Origin: an uncultured Cellulophaga sp.
GTDB taxonomy: Bacteria; Bacteroidota; Bacteroidia; Flavobacteriales; Flavobacteriaceae
Assembly: GCA_947496695.1 (NCBI GenBank)
Contig: CANMEI010000002.1
Span: forward strand, 460,476 to 524,475
Direction of reading: 5' to 3'
DNA length: 64,000 nucleotides
Below are positions 43,979 to 53,022 of the stretch, piece after piece. The stretch's first letter is position 1. Each line of letters opens with the position of its first letter. Below the pieces are notes generated by a model. It worked only from the letters and a program-made list of their open reading frames with translations. It made no database searches and was not told where the DNA came from. Position numbers and translations under genes: made by a program.

Positions 43979-46708
43979 ATGCAAAGTTTTATTGAAGAAG
44001 TACTTAAAAAAATAGTAGCTGCAAATAGTAATATATCAGATATTACCTTTGTATTACCTAGTAAAAGAGCAGGTACATTTTTGAAAAATAGTTTATCAAA
44101 ATTATTAGATAAAACAACATTTGCTCCTGAAATATATAGTACAGAAAATTTTATAGAAAAAATTTCTAAATTAACTTTTGCAACTAGTACAGAACAATTA
44201 TTCACACTTTACCAATCATACCTTAAAACCAGTAAAGAAAAGGAAAAAGACAGTTTTCTTGTTTTTACAAAATGGGGACAAACAATTCTACAAGACTTTA
44301 ATGAAGTAGATCGGTATCTAGTAGATACCAACAAACTATTTTCTCACCTATCTGCAGTTCATGAAATGAATATGTATTTAGAGACAGAAAAAACACAAAT
44401 GATTAATGATTATATAAAATTCTGGGAAAATCTAGATGGCTTATATCATCATTTTAACACATCTCTATTAAACTTAAAAAAAGCAACACAAGGTTATGCC
44501 TATAGGCTAGCGAATGATAATATCAAAAGCTATATTGATGACACACAGCATAAAAAATATATTTTTATAGGTTTTAATGCCTTAAATAAGGCTGAAGAAA
44601 ATATTATTCAAGAATTTTTAAAACTTGAAACTACAGAAATTTATTGGGATCTAGATACCTATTTCTTAAATGACCCAATACATGACGCAAGTTACTTTAT
44701 CAGACAACATAAGAAAAACTGGTTGTATTTCAAAAACAACAATTTAGAAGGTATTAGTGCAAACTACTTAGAAAGTAAAAATATTAAAATTATTGGTGTG
44801 CCTAAAAACGTATCACAAGCTAAATATGTTGGTAATTTAATTGAAGAATTCAATGAAAATAAACCAGATTTATTACAGCATACTGCTATTGTTTTAGGTG
44901 ACGAAAACCTACTAAACCCAATAATGAATGCTATACCTAAAAATGTAGCTCATATAAATATTACAATGGGTTATCCTATAAACAAAACTCCATTGGCTGG
45001 TATGTTTAATTTGATTTTTGATTTATGGCAAGCTAAAGAAGAAAAGGGTTGGTTTTATATTCATATCTTAAATATGTTATCACACCCTTACATACAAATT
45101 TGTTTACAAGAAGATGATCAAAACATTGCTAATATAATTTCCACAAAAATAAAATCGAGAAATTGGATTTATATAAAAACACAACAATTATATGCCATAA
45201 CACCAAACAAACAGAACGAATTATCATTATTATTTTCAGAAAAAATATTTACACCAATTACATTTATTGAAATCTGTTTAAATTTAATAACACAATTAAA
45301 AAATAAATTTCAAGAACTTGAAAGTACACTTGAATTAGAATATTTATACAGATTTAACTCTTTATTTAATCAAATACTCATTCATGTAAAAGAGCATGAT
45401 TTTATTACTGATATAAAATCATTACAGTCTTTATACAAAGAATTAGTAAGTTCTGAAACGTTAGATTTTCAAGGTGATGCTTTACAGGGAACTCAAATTA
45501 TGGGAATGCTTGAGAGTAGAAATTTAGATTTTGAAACTGTAATACTTACATCAGTAAACGAAGGTATTTTACCGTCTGGAAAATCTAATAACTCATTTAT
45601 TCCATTTGACGTAAAAAAAATATATGGCCTACCAACCTACAAAGAAAAAGATGCGGTATATACGTATCACTTTTACAGATTACTACAACGCGCTAAAAAT
45701 GTATATTTAATTTATAATACAGAACCAAATTCTTTAGAAGGTAATGAAAAAAGCAGGCTAATAACACAATTAATAACAGATGAAAATGTTATAAAAAATA
45801 TTACTCAAGTCACGGCAACAGCAACAGTAAAACCTTCGATTAAAAAATTAGAGATAATAGAAAAAAATGATGAATTATTAGCACAAATAAAAGAATTAGC
45901 AATTAAGGGTTTTTCACCAACATCATTAACCAATTACATAAGAAACCCAATAGATTTCTATAAAAAAAGTATTTTAAAAATTTATGATACTGAAGTTGTT
46001 GAAGAAAATCTAGCTGCAAATACTTTTGGTACTATAGTTCATGACACTCTTGAAGACTTATACAAACCATTTATTGGTTTGTACCTAAATAAAGAATCAC
46101 TTGAGAGTCTTTTTCCTAAAGTAGAGACTACAGTTAAAAATAACTTTATTAAAACTTACGCTGATGGAGATATTACACAAGGAAAAAATTTAATAGCCTA
46201 CAACGTAATATTAAAGTATATTGAAAATTTTATAAAACTTGAAATAAAAGATATTTCAGCACAAAAAATAAAAATTATAGCTTTAGAACAGGATTTAGAA
46301 GTTCATATAAATGTTCCTAACATAGATTTTCCTATCAAAATAAAGGGAAAATTAGACCGAGTAGATGAGTTAGATGGAATTAAAAGAATTGTAGATTATA
46401 AAACAGGAAAAGTTATAGCTAGCGATGTAGCGATTAGCGGTTGGGAGCAAATAACTGAGACCTATAAAAAAAGTAAAGCTTTTCAGTTATTATGTTATGC
46501 TCTATTATATGACAATCAAAAACCTATTGAAAATATTAAAGCTGGGATTATATCATTCAAAAACTTAAATGCTGGTATTTTAAAATTTAACTACAGTAGA
46601 AATGATATAATAGACAAAAACACGCTTCTAGAGTATAAAAACGTGCTTTGTTTATTAATTCAAGAAATATTTAACCCTGAAATTCCTTTTGAAGAAAAAG
46701 AGGTTTAA
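43979..46708 (+). CDS. addB: AddB-type nuclease subunit (PD-(D/E)XK)
   Basis: A 909-residue protein read from the ATG at 43979-43981; nine further upstream codons lie in the ompA terminator and are unlikely to be translated. The N-terminus (ISDITFVLPSKRAGTFLKN) is the degenerate helicase-like fold of AddB. A middle region has MGMLESRNLDFETVILTSVNEGILP, and the C-terminal nuclease has GTIVHDTLEDLYKPF, GKLDRVDELDGIKRIVDYKTGK and a Gln-Tyr-like motif near the end. It is the partner of the AddA-type gene upstream; the ompA gene lies between them with its own promoter and terminator. Confidence 0.85.
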   Translation: MQSFIEEVLKKIVAANSNISDITFVLPSKRAGTFLKNSLSKLLDKTTFAPEIYSTENFIEKISKLTFATSTEQLFTLYQSYLKTSKEKEKDSFLVFTKWGQTILQDFNEVDRYLVDTNKLFSHLSAVHEMNMYLETEKTQMINDYIKFWENLDGLYHHFNTSLLNLKKATQGYAYRLANDNIKSYIDDTQHKKYIFIGFNALNKAEENIIQEFLKLETTEIYWDLDTYFLNDPIHDASYFIRQHKKNWLYFKNNNLEGISANYLESKNIKIIGVPKNVSQAKYVGNLIEEFNENKPDLLQHTAIVLGDENLLNPIMNAIPKNVAHINITMGYPINKTPLAGMFNLIFDLWQAKEEKGWFYIHILNMLSHPYIQICLQEDDQNIANIISTKIKSRNWIYIKTQQLYAITPNKQNELSLLFSEKIFTPITFIEICLNLITQLKNKFQELESTLELEYLYRFNSLFNQILIHVKEHDFITDIKSLQSLYKELVSSETLDFQGDALQGTQIMGMLESRNLDFETVILTSVNEGILPSGKSNNSFIPFDVKKIYGLPTYKEKDAVYTYHFYRLLQRAKNVYLIYNTEPNSLEGNEKSRLITQLITDENVIKNITQVTATATVKPSIKKLEIIEKNDELLAQIKELAIKGFSPTSLTNYIRNPIDFYKKSILKIYDTEVVEENLAANTFGTIVHDTLEDLYKPFIGLYLNKESLESLFPKVETTVKNNFIKTYADGDITQGKNLIAYNVILKYIENFIKLEIKDISAQKIKIIALEQDLEVHINVPNIDFPIKIKGKLDRVDELDGIKRIVDYKTGKVIASDVAISGWEQITETYKKSKAFQLLCYALLYDNQKPIENIKAGIISFKNLNAGILKFNYSRNDIIDKNTLLEYKNVLCLLIQEIFNPEIPFEEKEV

Positions 46709-46709
46709 G

Positions 46710-47420
46710 TTATTTTAAATCAGGCCTTGTTGGGCGAACTTCTATTTTACTAGGCAAAGTTCTAGGGTTCATTTCTAAAACATCTAAAACCAATTCACCA
46801 ATATCTTCTGGTTGTATTTTCCAAGCGTCAGAATCAGAAGGTACATGGTTATTAAAATGTGTAGCCACTGAACCTGGCATAATCGTAGAAACTTTAATTC
46901 CGTATTGTCTTAAATCAAGCATAGCTGCTTGCGTAAAACCTACTACCCCAAACTTAGTAGCATTGTACCCTGCTCCGTTTGCAAAAAAGTTTGTGCCCGC
47001 TAAACTTGCAAGAGTTATATAATAACCCTCCGTTTTCTTTAAAGCTTCTACAGAGGCTTTTAAAGTATGAAAAACACCATTCAAATTAGTGTTAATCATT
47101 TGGTGCCACTCATCTTCTGTCATTTTATCTATTGGAGCAAAATTACCTACACCAGCATTTGCTAAAACAACATCTAATTGTCCCCATTTTGCAATAATAG
47201 CACTAACAGCATCTTGTTCATCTTTCAATTTTGTAACATCAGAGGCTAATGCCAAAACATTATCATCTGTTCCCAAGTCAGCAGCAGCTTCTTGTACACT
47301 TTTTAACGTTCTACCACTAATAGCAACCTTCATTCCTGCAGCTAATAAAACTTTAGCAGTACTATATCCAATTCCTTTTGATCCGCCTGTAATATAAACT
47401 ACTTTATCTTTCAAATTCAT
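46710..47420 (-). CDS. SDR-family oxidoreductase
   Basis: A 236-residue short-chain dehydrogenase if read from the ATG at 47418-47420 (MNLKDKVVYITGGSKGIG); a seven-codon longer frame is less family-like. TGGSKGIG is the cofactor loop, NAG lies in LANAGVGNFAPI, and YNATK (about 152-156) carries the catalytic Tyr and Lys. It is the classical NAD(P)-dependent type; the substrate is unknown. It converges on addB, with one base between the stop codons, and is divergent from the MATE gene. Confidence 0.9.
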   Translation of the reverse strand: MNLKDKVVYITGGSKGIGYSTAKVLLAAGMKVAISGRTLKSVQEAAADLGTDDNVLALASDVTKLKDEQDAVSAIIAKWGQLDVVLANAGVGNFAPIDKMTEDEWHQMINTNLNGVFHTLKASVEALKKTEGYYITLASLAGTNFFANGAGYNATKFGVVGFTQAAMLDLRQYGIKVSTIMPGSVATHFNNHVPSDSDAWKIQPEDIGELVLDVLEMNPRTLPSKIEVRPTRPDLK

Positions 47421-47574
47421 AATATCTAATTTTTGTTTCAAGTTAAAAATAACTTAATAACACTAAAAAAAAGCAATGTTATCTTTTTCTTAAAAGAATA
47501 ATACCAGGAATATTTATTACTTATAATATAAACGTCATTTAATACTTTTATTTTTACAAAAAACATTTCAATAA

Positions 47575-48906
47575 TTGAATAACCCGCTAACATTTAAAAA
47601 CATTAATAAACTAGCTATACCAGCAACTATAGCTGGCATAGCTGAACCTTTACTTTCTATTACTGATACTGCTATTGTTGGTAATATTGAAATTGATGGA
47701 ATTGAATCTTTAGCTGCTGCTGGTATTGTAGGATCATTTTTATCTATGTTAATCTGGATTTTAGGACAGACAAGAAGCGCTATTTCCGCAATAATTTCTC
47801 AATACTATGGCGCTGGAAAAATTGACGAAGTAAAATCATTGCCTACACAAGCAATTTATTTAAACATTACATTGAGTATCATTATTTTATTAGCTACTAT
47901 ATTTGTTATAGAAGATATTTTTAGGCTTTTAAATGCTACTGGAAAAATATTAGACTACTGCATATCATACTACGCTATCCGTGTTTGGGGTTTCCCTTTA
48001 ACATTATTTACTTTTGCTGTAATGGGCATTTTTAGAGGGTTGCAAAATACTTTTTATCCAATGCTTATTGCAATTATTGGTGCTATATTAAATGTTGTTT
48101 TAGATTTTGCATTAGTGTATGGCATACCTAATTACATAGAACCAATGTATTTAGAAGGTGCTGCGTGGGCAAGTTTAATTGCACAGGCAAGTATGGCGTT
48201 AATTGCTTTAGTTTTATTAATCACAAAAACGAATATTAGTCTTAAACTAAGATTACCTTTTCATGATGAATTAGGTAGGCTAGTACTAATGAGCTTAAAT
48301 TTATTTGTTAGAACCTTAGCCTTAAATACAGCATTAATACTTGCCGTTAGAGAAGCTACTTCACTTGGTGATAAATATATTGGAGCACATACAATTGCTA
48401 TAAATATTTGGTTATTCTCTGCTTTTTTTATTGATGGATATGCTGGGGCTGGTAATATTTTAGCAGGTAGATTATTAGGTGAAAAAAATTACAAAGGATT
48501 AAACCTATTATTAAAAATGATATTAAAATATGCACTAATAATTAGTATTATTTTAATGCTCTTAGGGTTTCTTTTCTATAAACCAATAGGACATTTATTT
48601 TCTAATGACAAACCGGTTTTACTAGTTTTTTATAGTGTTTTTTATATTATTCTAATAAGTTTACCAATAAATACGGTCGCATTTATTTATGATGGAATAT
48701 TTAAAGGTCTAGGAGAAATGAAATACCTAAGAAACACATTATTAATAGCTACATTTTTAGGCTTTATACCTACCCTATTTATTACAAAATACTTTGATTT
48801 GGGTATAACTGGTATCTGGATTTCTTTTACAGTATGGATGATTATAAGAGGAGGAAGTTTAGTGTATAAGTTTAAAAACAAATTTATACCACTAATACAT
48901 ATTTAA
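47575..48906 (+). CDS. MATE-family efflux transporter
   Basis: A 443-residue membrane protein with about 12 helices. It uses a TTG start giving MNNPLTFKNINKLAIPATIAGIAEPLL, the normal beginning of DinF-type MATE exporters, in which PLLSITDTAIVG and AISAIISQYYGAGK are recognisable. MATE pumps export cationic drugs or metabolites with sodium or proton coupling; the substrate is not predictable. No upstream ATG gives a better start. A -7 box for the following gene lies within the short gap after it. Confidence 0.9.
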   Translation: MNNPLTFKNINKLAIPATIAGIAEPLLSITDTAIVGNIEIDGIESLAAAGIVGSFLSMLIWILGQTRSAISAIISQYYGAGKIDEVKSLPTQAIYLNITLSIIILLATIFVIEDIFRLLNATGKILDYCISYYAIRVWGFPLTLFTFAVMGIFRGLQNTFYPMLIAIIGAILNVVLDFALVYGIPNYIEPMYLEGAAWASLIAQASMALIALVLLITKTNISLKLRLPFHDELGRLVLMSLNLFVRTLALNTALILAVREATSLGDKYIGAHTIAINIWLFSAFFIDGYAGAGNILAGRLLGEKNYKGLNLLLKMILKYALIISIILMLLGFLFYKPIGHLFSNDKPVLLVFYSVFYIILISLPINTVAFIYDGIFKGLGEMKYLRNTLLIATFLGFIPTLFITKYFDLGITGIWISFTVWMIIRGGSLVYKFKNKFIPLIHI

Positions 48907-48916
48907 TTGAAAAATG

Positions 48917-48924
48917 TATTTTTG
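48917..48924 (+). promoter_or_regulatory. -7 promoter box TATTTTTG of the enoyl-CoA hydratase gene
   Basis: Exact TAnnTTTG box 17 bases before the ATG at 48942, immediately after the MATE stop codon. Confidence 0.5.
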
Positions 48925-48941
48925 AAGTAAACAAAACACTT

Positions 48942-49709
48942 ATGTCCACTTCAAGAGAAAACGGAAGCCTTTATACTAAAATTGATAATCAGGTTGCGAC
49001 TATAGAGTTCGGACACCCTGCAAGTAATTCTTTTGTAAGTGAATTATTAGATCGGCTTGCTAAAGAATTTGATAAACTTTCAAATGATAATAGTGTAAAT
49101 ACTATTATTTTAAAATCAGAAGGTGATCGTGCTTTTTGTGCTGGTGCTTCTTTTGATGAATTAATCGCTGTATCAAACTTAGAAGAAGGTAAAGTATTTT
49201 TTAGTGGTTTTGCACATGTAATTAACGCAATGCGAAAGTGTAAAAAAGTAATTATTGGTCGTGTTCAAGGAAAAACAGTTGGCGGAGGTGTTGGTTTAGT
49301 TGCTGCTTGCGATTATGTTTTTGCTTTAGAAAAAGCATCAGTTAGGTTGTCTGAACTTACAATTGGTATTGCTCCATTTGTTATAGCACCAGCTGTAGAA
49401 CGTAAAATTGGAATTGCAGCATTATCAGAACTATCTTTAAGTCCTACTGAATGGAAAAATGCATACTGGGCTCAAGAAAAAGGATTGTATTCAAAAGTTT
49501 TTGATGATATTAAAGAACTTGATAAAGAACTAGAATTTTTTACAACCAATCTTTCAAAGTACAACCCACAAGCACTAGAAAATTGGAAAAAAATTCTTTG
49601 GGAAAATACTGAAAATTGGGATTCCTTATTACTTGAAAGAGCTACAATTACCGGAAAACTTGCTCTATCAGAATTCACAAAAAATGCATTAGATAAATTC
49701 AAAAAATAA
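48942..49709 (+). CDS. Enoyl-CoA hydratase/isomerase-family protein
   Basis: A 255-residue crotonase-fold enzyme. The oxyanion-hole strand AFCAGASFDEL (about 66-76) and the second glycine-rich loop VGGGVGLVAACDYVFA (about 108-123) are present, with the catalytic Glu region SELTIGIAPFV. Length is normal for a monofunctional hydratase or isomerase in fatty-acid, branched-chain amino-acid or phenylacetate breakdown. The exact substrate is undecided. It has its own -7 box and is followed by a 37-codon membrane-protein ORF. Confidence 0.9.
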   Translation: MSTSRENGSLYTKIDNQVATIEFGHPASNSFVSELLDRLAKEFDKLSNDNSVNTIILKSEGDRAFCAGASFDELIAVSNLEEGKVFFSGFAHVINAMRKCKKVIIGRVQGKTVGGGVGLVAACDYVFALEKASVRLSELTIGIAPFVIAPAVERKIGIAALSELSLSPTEWKNAYWAQEKGLYSKVFDDIKELDKELEFFTTNLSKYNPQALENWKKILWENTENWDSLLLERATITGKLALSEFTKNALDKFKK

Positions 49710-49751
49710 TAATTTTAGTATCGTATCGTTTAATCATTTTAGCATAATCAT

Positions 49752-49865
49752 ATGGAAATTCTTAATTTTTTAAACGGAGATCTTGTCTTCCCTATTTTAG
49801 CACTATTCGTAGTTGTTATTTATTTTGTAAATCGTATTCGAACAAGAAAAAAATACAAAAGATAA
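49752..49865 (+). CDS. 37-residue single-helix membrane protein
   Basis: A short ORF from ATG 49752 to TAA 49863-49865. The peptide starts MEILNFLNGDLVFPI, has one hydrophobic helix (about 11-26) and ends in a strongly basic RIRTRKKYKR tail, which by the positive-inside rule places the C-terminus in the cytosol. Acidic start, helix and basic end form a coherent small membrane protein, and codon use matches the neighbours. It lies 42 bases after the hydratase gene. The function is unknown. Confidence 0.6.
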   Translation: MEILNFLNGDLVFPILALFVVVIYFVNRIRTRKKYKR

Positions 49866-49893
49866 AAACTTACTACATGTTACCATAAAGTGA

Positions 49894-49901
49894 TACTTTT
49901 G
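49894..49901 (+). promoter_or_regulatory. -7 promoter box TACTTTTG of queD
   Basis: Exact TAnnTTTG box 40 bases before the queD ATG. No clear upstream element. Confidence 0.55.
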
Positions 49902-49941
49902 TAATCAATACATATAGTTTTCTGAATTATAATTCACTATT

Positions 49942-50391
49942 ATGAGTAAAATTAGAATTACCAAACAATTTAATTTCGAAACTGGTCATGCCCTTTATGG
50001 TTATGATGGCAAATGTAGAAATGTGCATGGGCACAGTTATAAACTGTCTGTTACAGTAATAGGAAATCCAATTACAGATACAAACCATGTAAAATTAGGG
50101 ATGGTAATCGATTTTGGTGATTTAAAAAAAATTGTAAAAGAAGAAATTGTAGATCAATTTGATCATGCTACTGTATTTAACAAAAATACGCCACATGTTG
50201 AGCTAGCTAAAGAGCTTACTGATCGTGGTCACGTTGTTATTTTAGCTGATTACCAGCCTACAAGTGAAAATATGGTGATTGATTTTTCAAAACGTATAAA
50301 ATCTAGATTACCAGAAAATATAACTTTACATTCTTTAAAACTACAAGAAACAGATTCTTCTTTTGCCGAATGGTACGCTAGTGATAATTAA
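49942..50391 (+). CDS. queD: 6-carboxytetrahydropterin synthase
   Basis: A 149-residue zinc enzyme of the queuosine/7-deazaguanine pathway, converting dihydroneopterin triphosphate to 6-carboxytetrahydropterin. Zinc ligands are H16, H29 and H31 with the catalytic C25 in GHALYGYDGKCRNVHGHSY. A charge-relay segment DHATVF and the terminal LQETDSSFAEW are typical of the QueD/PTPS fold. No other queuosine gene is adjacent. It starts a two-gene stretch with lpxH, 40 bases apart. Confidence 0.93.
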   Translation: MSKIRITKQFNFETGHALYGYDGKCRNVHGHSYKLSVTVIGNPITDTNHVKLGMVIDFGDLKKIVKEEIVDQFDHATVFNKNTPHVELAKELTDRGHVVILADYQPTSENMVIDFSKRIKSRLPENITLHSLKLQETDSSFAEWYASDN

Positions 50392-50431
50392 TAATTATTT
50401 GCGCTTAGCACATTTCATATATTAAACGATT

Positions 50432-51214
50432 ATGCAAACCATACATATTCCTAAAGGTAAAAAAGTATATTTCGCTAGTGACAATCATTTAGGTGCACCA
50501 ACTATGGCAAATAGTTATCCTAGAGAGAAAAAATTTGTTGCTTGGTTAGACGAAGTTAAAGAAGATGCTGCTGCTATATTTCTATTAGGTGATTTATTCG
50601 ATTTTTGGATGGAATATAAAACCGTTGTACCAAAAGGTTTTACAAGAACCCTAGGTAAATTAGCGGAGATTACAGATTCTGGTATTCCAATTTTCTTTTT
50701 TGTGGGAAATCATGATTTGTGGATGAATGGCTATTTTGAAGAAGAATTAGGCATCCCTGTATTTCACAAACCACAACAATTTACTTTTAATAATACTACA
50801 TTTTTTATTGGTCACGGTGATGGACTTGGACCAGGAGACATTGGTTACAAACGAATGAAAAAAGTATTTACAAACCCTTTTTGTAAATGGCTTTTTAAAT
50901 GGCTACACCCTGATATTGGTGTTAGGTTAGCACAGCATTTATCTGTTAAAAACAAACTTATTTCTGGTGATGACGATGCAAAATTTTTAGGAGAAAAAAA
51001 CGAATGGTTAGTACAATATGCTAAACGTAAATTAGAAACCACTCATTATGATTATTTTGTATTCGGACATAGACATCTTCCTTTAGAAATAAAATTGAAT
51101 AACAATTCAACATATACTAACCTTGGTGATTGGATTAAATATTATACCTATGCAGTATTTGATGGTGATAAACTGGAATTAAAAGAGCTTAAAATAAACC
51201 AAAACAACAAGTAA
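50432..51214 (+). CDS. lpxH: UDP-2,3-diacylglucosamine diphosphatase
   Basis: A 260-residue calcineurin-like metallophosphoesterase. Metal-binding motifs are SDNHLGA (D17, H19), LLGDLFDFW, VGNHDLWM, GHGDGLG and VFGHRHLP. The LpxH family cleaves UDP-diacylglucosamine to lipid X during lipid A synthesis at the inner membrane. The family call is strong; some Bacteroidetes paralogues have other pyrophosphate substrates. No terminator of its own is obvious; the next element is the family 2 small-RNA array. Confidence 0.9.
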   Translation: MQTIHIPKGKKVYFASDNHLGAPTMANSYPREKKFVAWLDEVKEDAAAIFLLGDLFDFWMEYKTVVPKGFTRTLGKLAEITDSGIPIFFFVGNHDLWMNGYFEEELGIPVFHKPQQFTFNNTTFFIGHGDGLGPGDIGYKRMKKVFTNPFCKWLFKWLHPDIGVRLAQHLSVKNKLISGDDDAKFLGEKNEWLVQYAKRKLETTHYDYFVFGHRHLPLEIKLNNNSTYTNLGDWIKYYTYAVFDGDKLELKELKINQNNK

Positions 51215-51293
51215 TTATTTTCTTACAACATGTTTACTTGACTTTACCACATTAATTTTAAAAAAACGGTACTCTAGTTATATCTTTACAGTG

Positions 51294-51398
51294 TTATTAA
51301 AATTAAGTGTCGGTCCCAAATCTATACTTAACCAAAAAAAGATTAACCCAAATCTATTCTATTTAACCTAAAAAAAGCCCTTTACCAGGGCTTTTTTT
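51294..51398 (+). ncRNA. Small-RNA-like unit, family 2 copy A
   Basis: A unit of about 105 bases. A -7-like box TATCTTTA (51281-51288) precedes GTGTTATTAAAATTAAGTG. It carries CCCAAATCTATACTTAACC (51315-51333), a diverged second site (51347-51368), and a terminator AAGCCCT/AGGGCTT (51375-51393) with seven T. It is antisense in sequence to the family 1 core. No ORF is apparent. A second copy follows after about 170 bases. Confidence 0.7.
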
Positions 51399-51555
51399 AT
51401 TTTTAGAAATATCTTCTTAAAGTTAAAAACTTTTAATTTAAAAAATTAATTATATTTTTTTAATACTATATTAAAATAATTAATATGTAATAATTTTCTT
51501 ACAACATATTTGTTTAATTTCACAACAATAATTTTAAAAAAAGACACTCTAGTTA
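51399..51555 (+). repeat. Spacer with duplicated upstream region of family 2
   Basis: From about 51497 on, this spacer repeats the sequence before copy A (starting TTCTTACAACAT), so the duplicated block of about 120 bases includes the promoter region as well as the RNA core. The remainder is A+T-rich with no gene. Confidence 0.6.
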
Positions 51556-51567
51556 TACCTTTACAGT

Positions 51568-51674
51568 GTTATTAAAATTAAGTGTCGGTCCCAAATCTAT
51601 ACTTAACCAAAAAATATTATTCCCCCAAATCTTTAAATCAACCGAATTAGAAGAGTCCTTAACGGGACTTTTTT
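51568..51674 (+). ncRNA. Small-RNA-like unit, family 2 copy B
   Basis: Second copy with -7-like box TACCTTTA (51556-51563). Sequence is identical to copy A from TTTACAGTG through CCCAAATCTATACTTAACC (51590-51608), then differs. It has its own diverged second site CCCAAATCTTTAAATCAACC (51624-51643) and its own terminator AGTCC/GGACT (51654-51669) with a T-run. It lies 15 bases before the convergent MFS gene end. Confidence 0.7.
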
Positions 51675-51689
51675 ATTTTTTAATACTAT

Positions 51690-52946
51690 TTAAGAACCTT
51701 CATGATCTTCAACATCTTTTTGTAAATCTAATTTTCTAAAAGTAGGAGAAACAAAAGCTGTAATTCCTACGGTTAAAATAGTCATAGCACCACCAAAAAC
51801 AACTGCTGTAACAGTATCCATTAATTTTGCGGTTACTCCGCTTTCAAAAGCTCCTAATTCATTAGACGAACCTACAAACATAGAATTAACTGATGCTACC
51901 CTTCCTCGCATATGATCTGGCGTTTTTAATTGTAAAATTGTTTGCCTAACTATCATAGACACTCCATCTAAAGCACCACTAATAAATAACGCAACTACTG
52001 ATAACCAAAAATAGGTAGATAAACCAAACACAATCATACAAATTCCGAAACCAAACACTGCTATTAAAAGCTTTTTCCCTGCATTTTTATGTAAAGGAAA
52101 ACGCGTAGAACCTAACATTGTTATTGCTGCTCCAACAGCAGGTGCAGCACGCAATATTCCAAAACCTTGCGCTCCAACATGTAATATATCTTGTGCAAAA
52201 ATGGATAACAATGCAACAGCACCACCAAACAATACAGCAATCATATCTAAAGTTAAAGCTCCAAAAATAGCTTTAGTGCTAAAAACAAAATTTAAACCTT
52301 CTTTTAAGCTTTCAAATACTGGCTCACCAATTTTAGGGTTTAAAATCGGTTTCTTTTTAATATTAAAAAGAGCTATTAAAGCAATTACTGAAAAGGTAAA
52401 AATTAAACACATAGACCAATGTACGCCAATAATACTAATAGAAAAACCTGCTAATGCAGGGCCTAAAACAGATCCCATTTGCCAAGTTGAACTACTCCAT
52501 GTAGCTGCATTTGGATATATTTTTTTAGGAACAATTAAAGCTATTAATGAAAAAATTGTTGGCCCTATAAATGCACGAACAATACCACCTAAAAAAACTA
52601 AAAAATAGATACTGTATAGTATTTTTTTTGTTTCATAATCAGCAATTACAGATGGTAAACTAAGTATAAATAAGCCAAAACTTATAACTGAGAAACCTAG
52701 AATACATTTAATTAATAAACCTCTTTTTTCTTTTTGGTCAACAATATGCCCTGCGAAAAGCGCCATTGTTACTGCAGGGATAACCTCCATTAATCCTATT
52801 ATCCCTAAAGAAAGTGGATCTTTAGTCATGGAATATACTTGCCACTCTATTACAATAAATTGCATAGACCATGCAAAAACCATTGCAAAACGAACTATTA
52901 AAAATATATTAAACTCTCTAAATCGTAAAGCGGCATAAGGATCCAT
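51690..52946 (-). CDS. MFS-family transporter
   Basis: A 418-residue membrane protein with 12 predicted helices, the MFS loop GHIVDQKEKRGLLIKC (motif A-like, about 61-76), and an overall resemblance to the MFS_3 (EntS-like) exporter group. Family members export siderophores, drugs or metabolites; the substrate is unknown. It is on the minus strand, separated by 76 bases from recJ. Its 3' end faces the family 2 small-RNA array. Confidence 0.88.
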   Translation of the reverse strand: MDPYAALRFREFNIFLIVRFAMVFAWSMQFIVIEWQVYSMTKDPLSLGIIGLMEVIPAVTMALFAGHIVDQKEKRGLLIKCILGFSVISFGLFILSLPSVIADYETKKILYSIYFLVFLGGIVRAFIGPTIFSLIALIVPKKIYPNAATWSSSTWQMGSVLGPALAGFSISIIGVHWSMCLIFTFSVIALIALFNIKKKPILNPKIGEPVFESLKEGLNFVFSTKAIFGALTLDMIAVLFGGAVALLSIFAQDILHVGAQGFGILRAAPAVGAAITMLGSTRFPLHKNAGKKLLIAVFGFGICMIVFGLSTYFWLSVVALFISGALDGVSMIVRQTILQLKTPDHMRGRVASVNSMFVGSSNELGAFESGVTAKLMDTVTAVVFGGAMTILTVGITAFVSPTFRKLDLQKDVEDHEGS

Positions 52947-53022
52947 ACGTACAACAATCTAAAAAATATAATGTAAAGATATGGAAGGAAAATACTTTAT
53001 ACTATTTAAAAATAAGTGCTAT

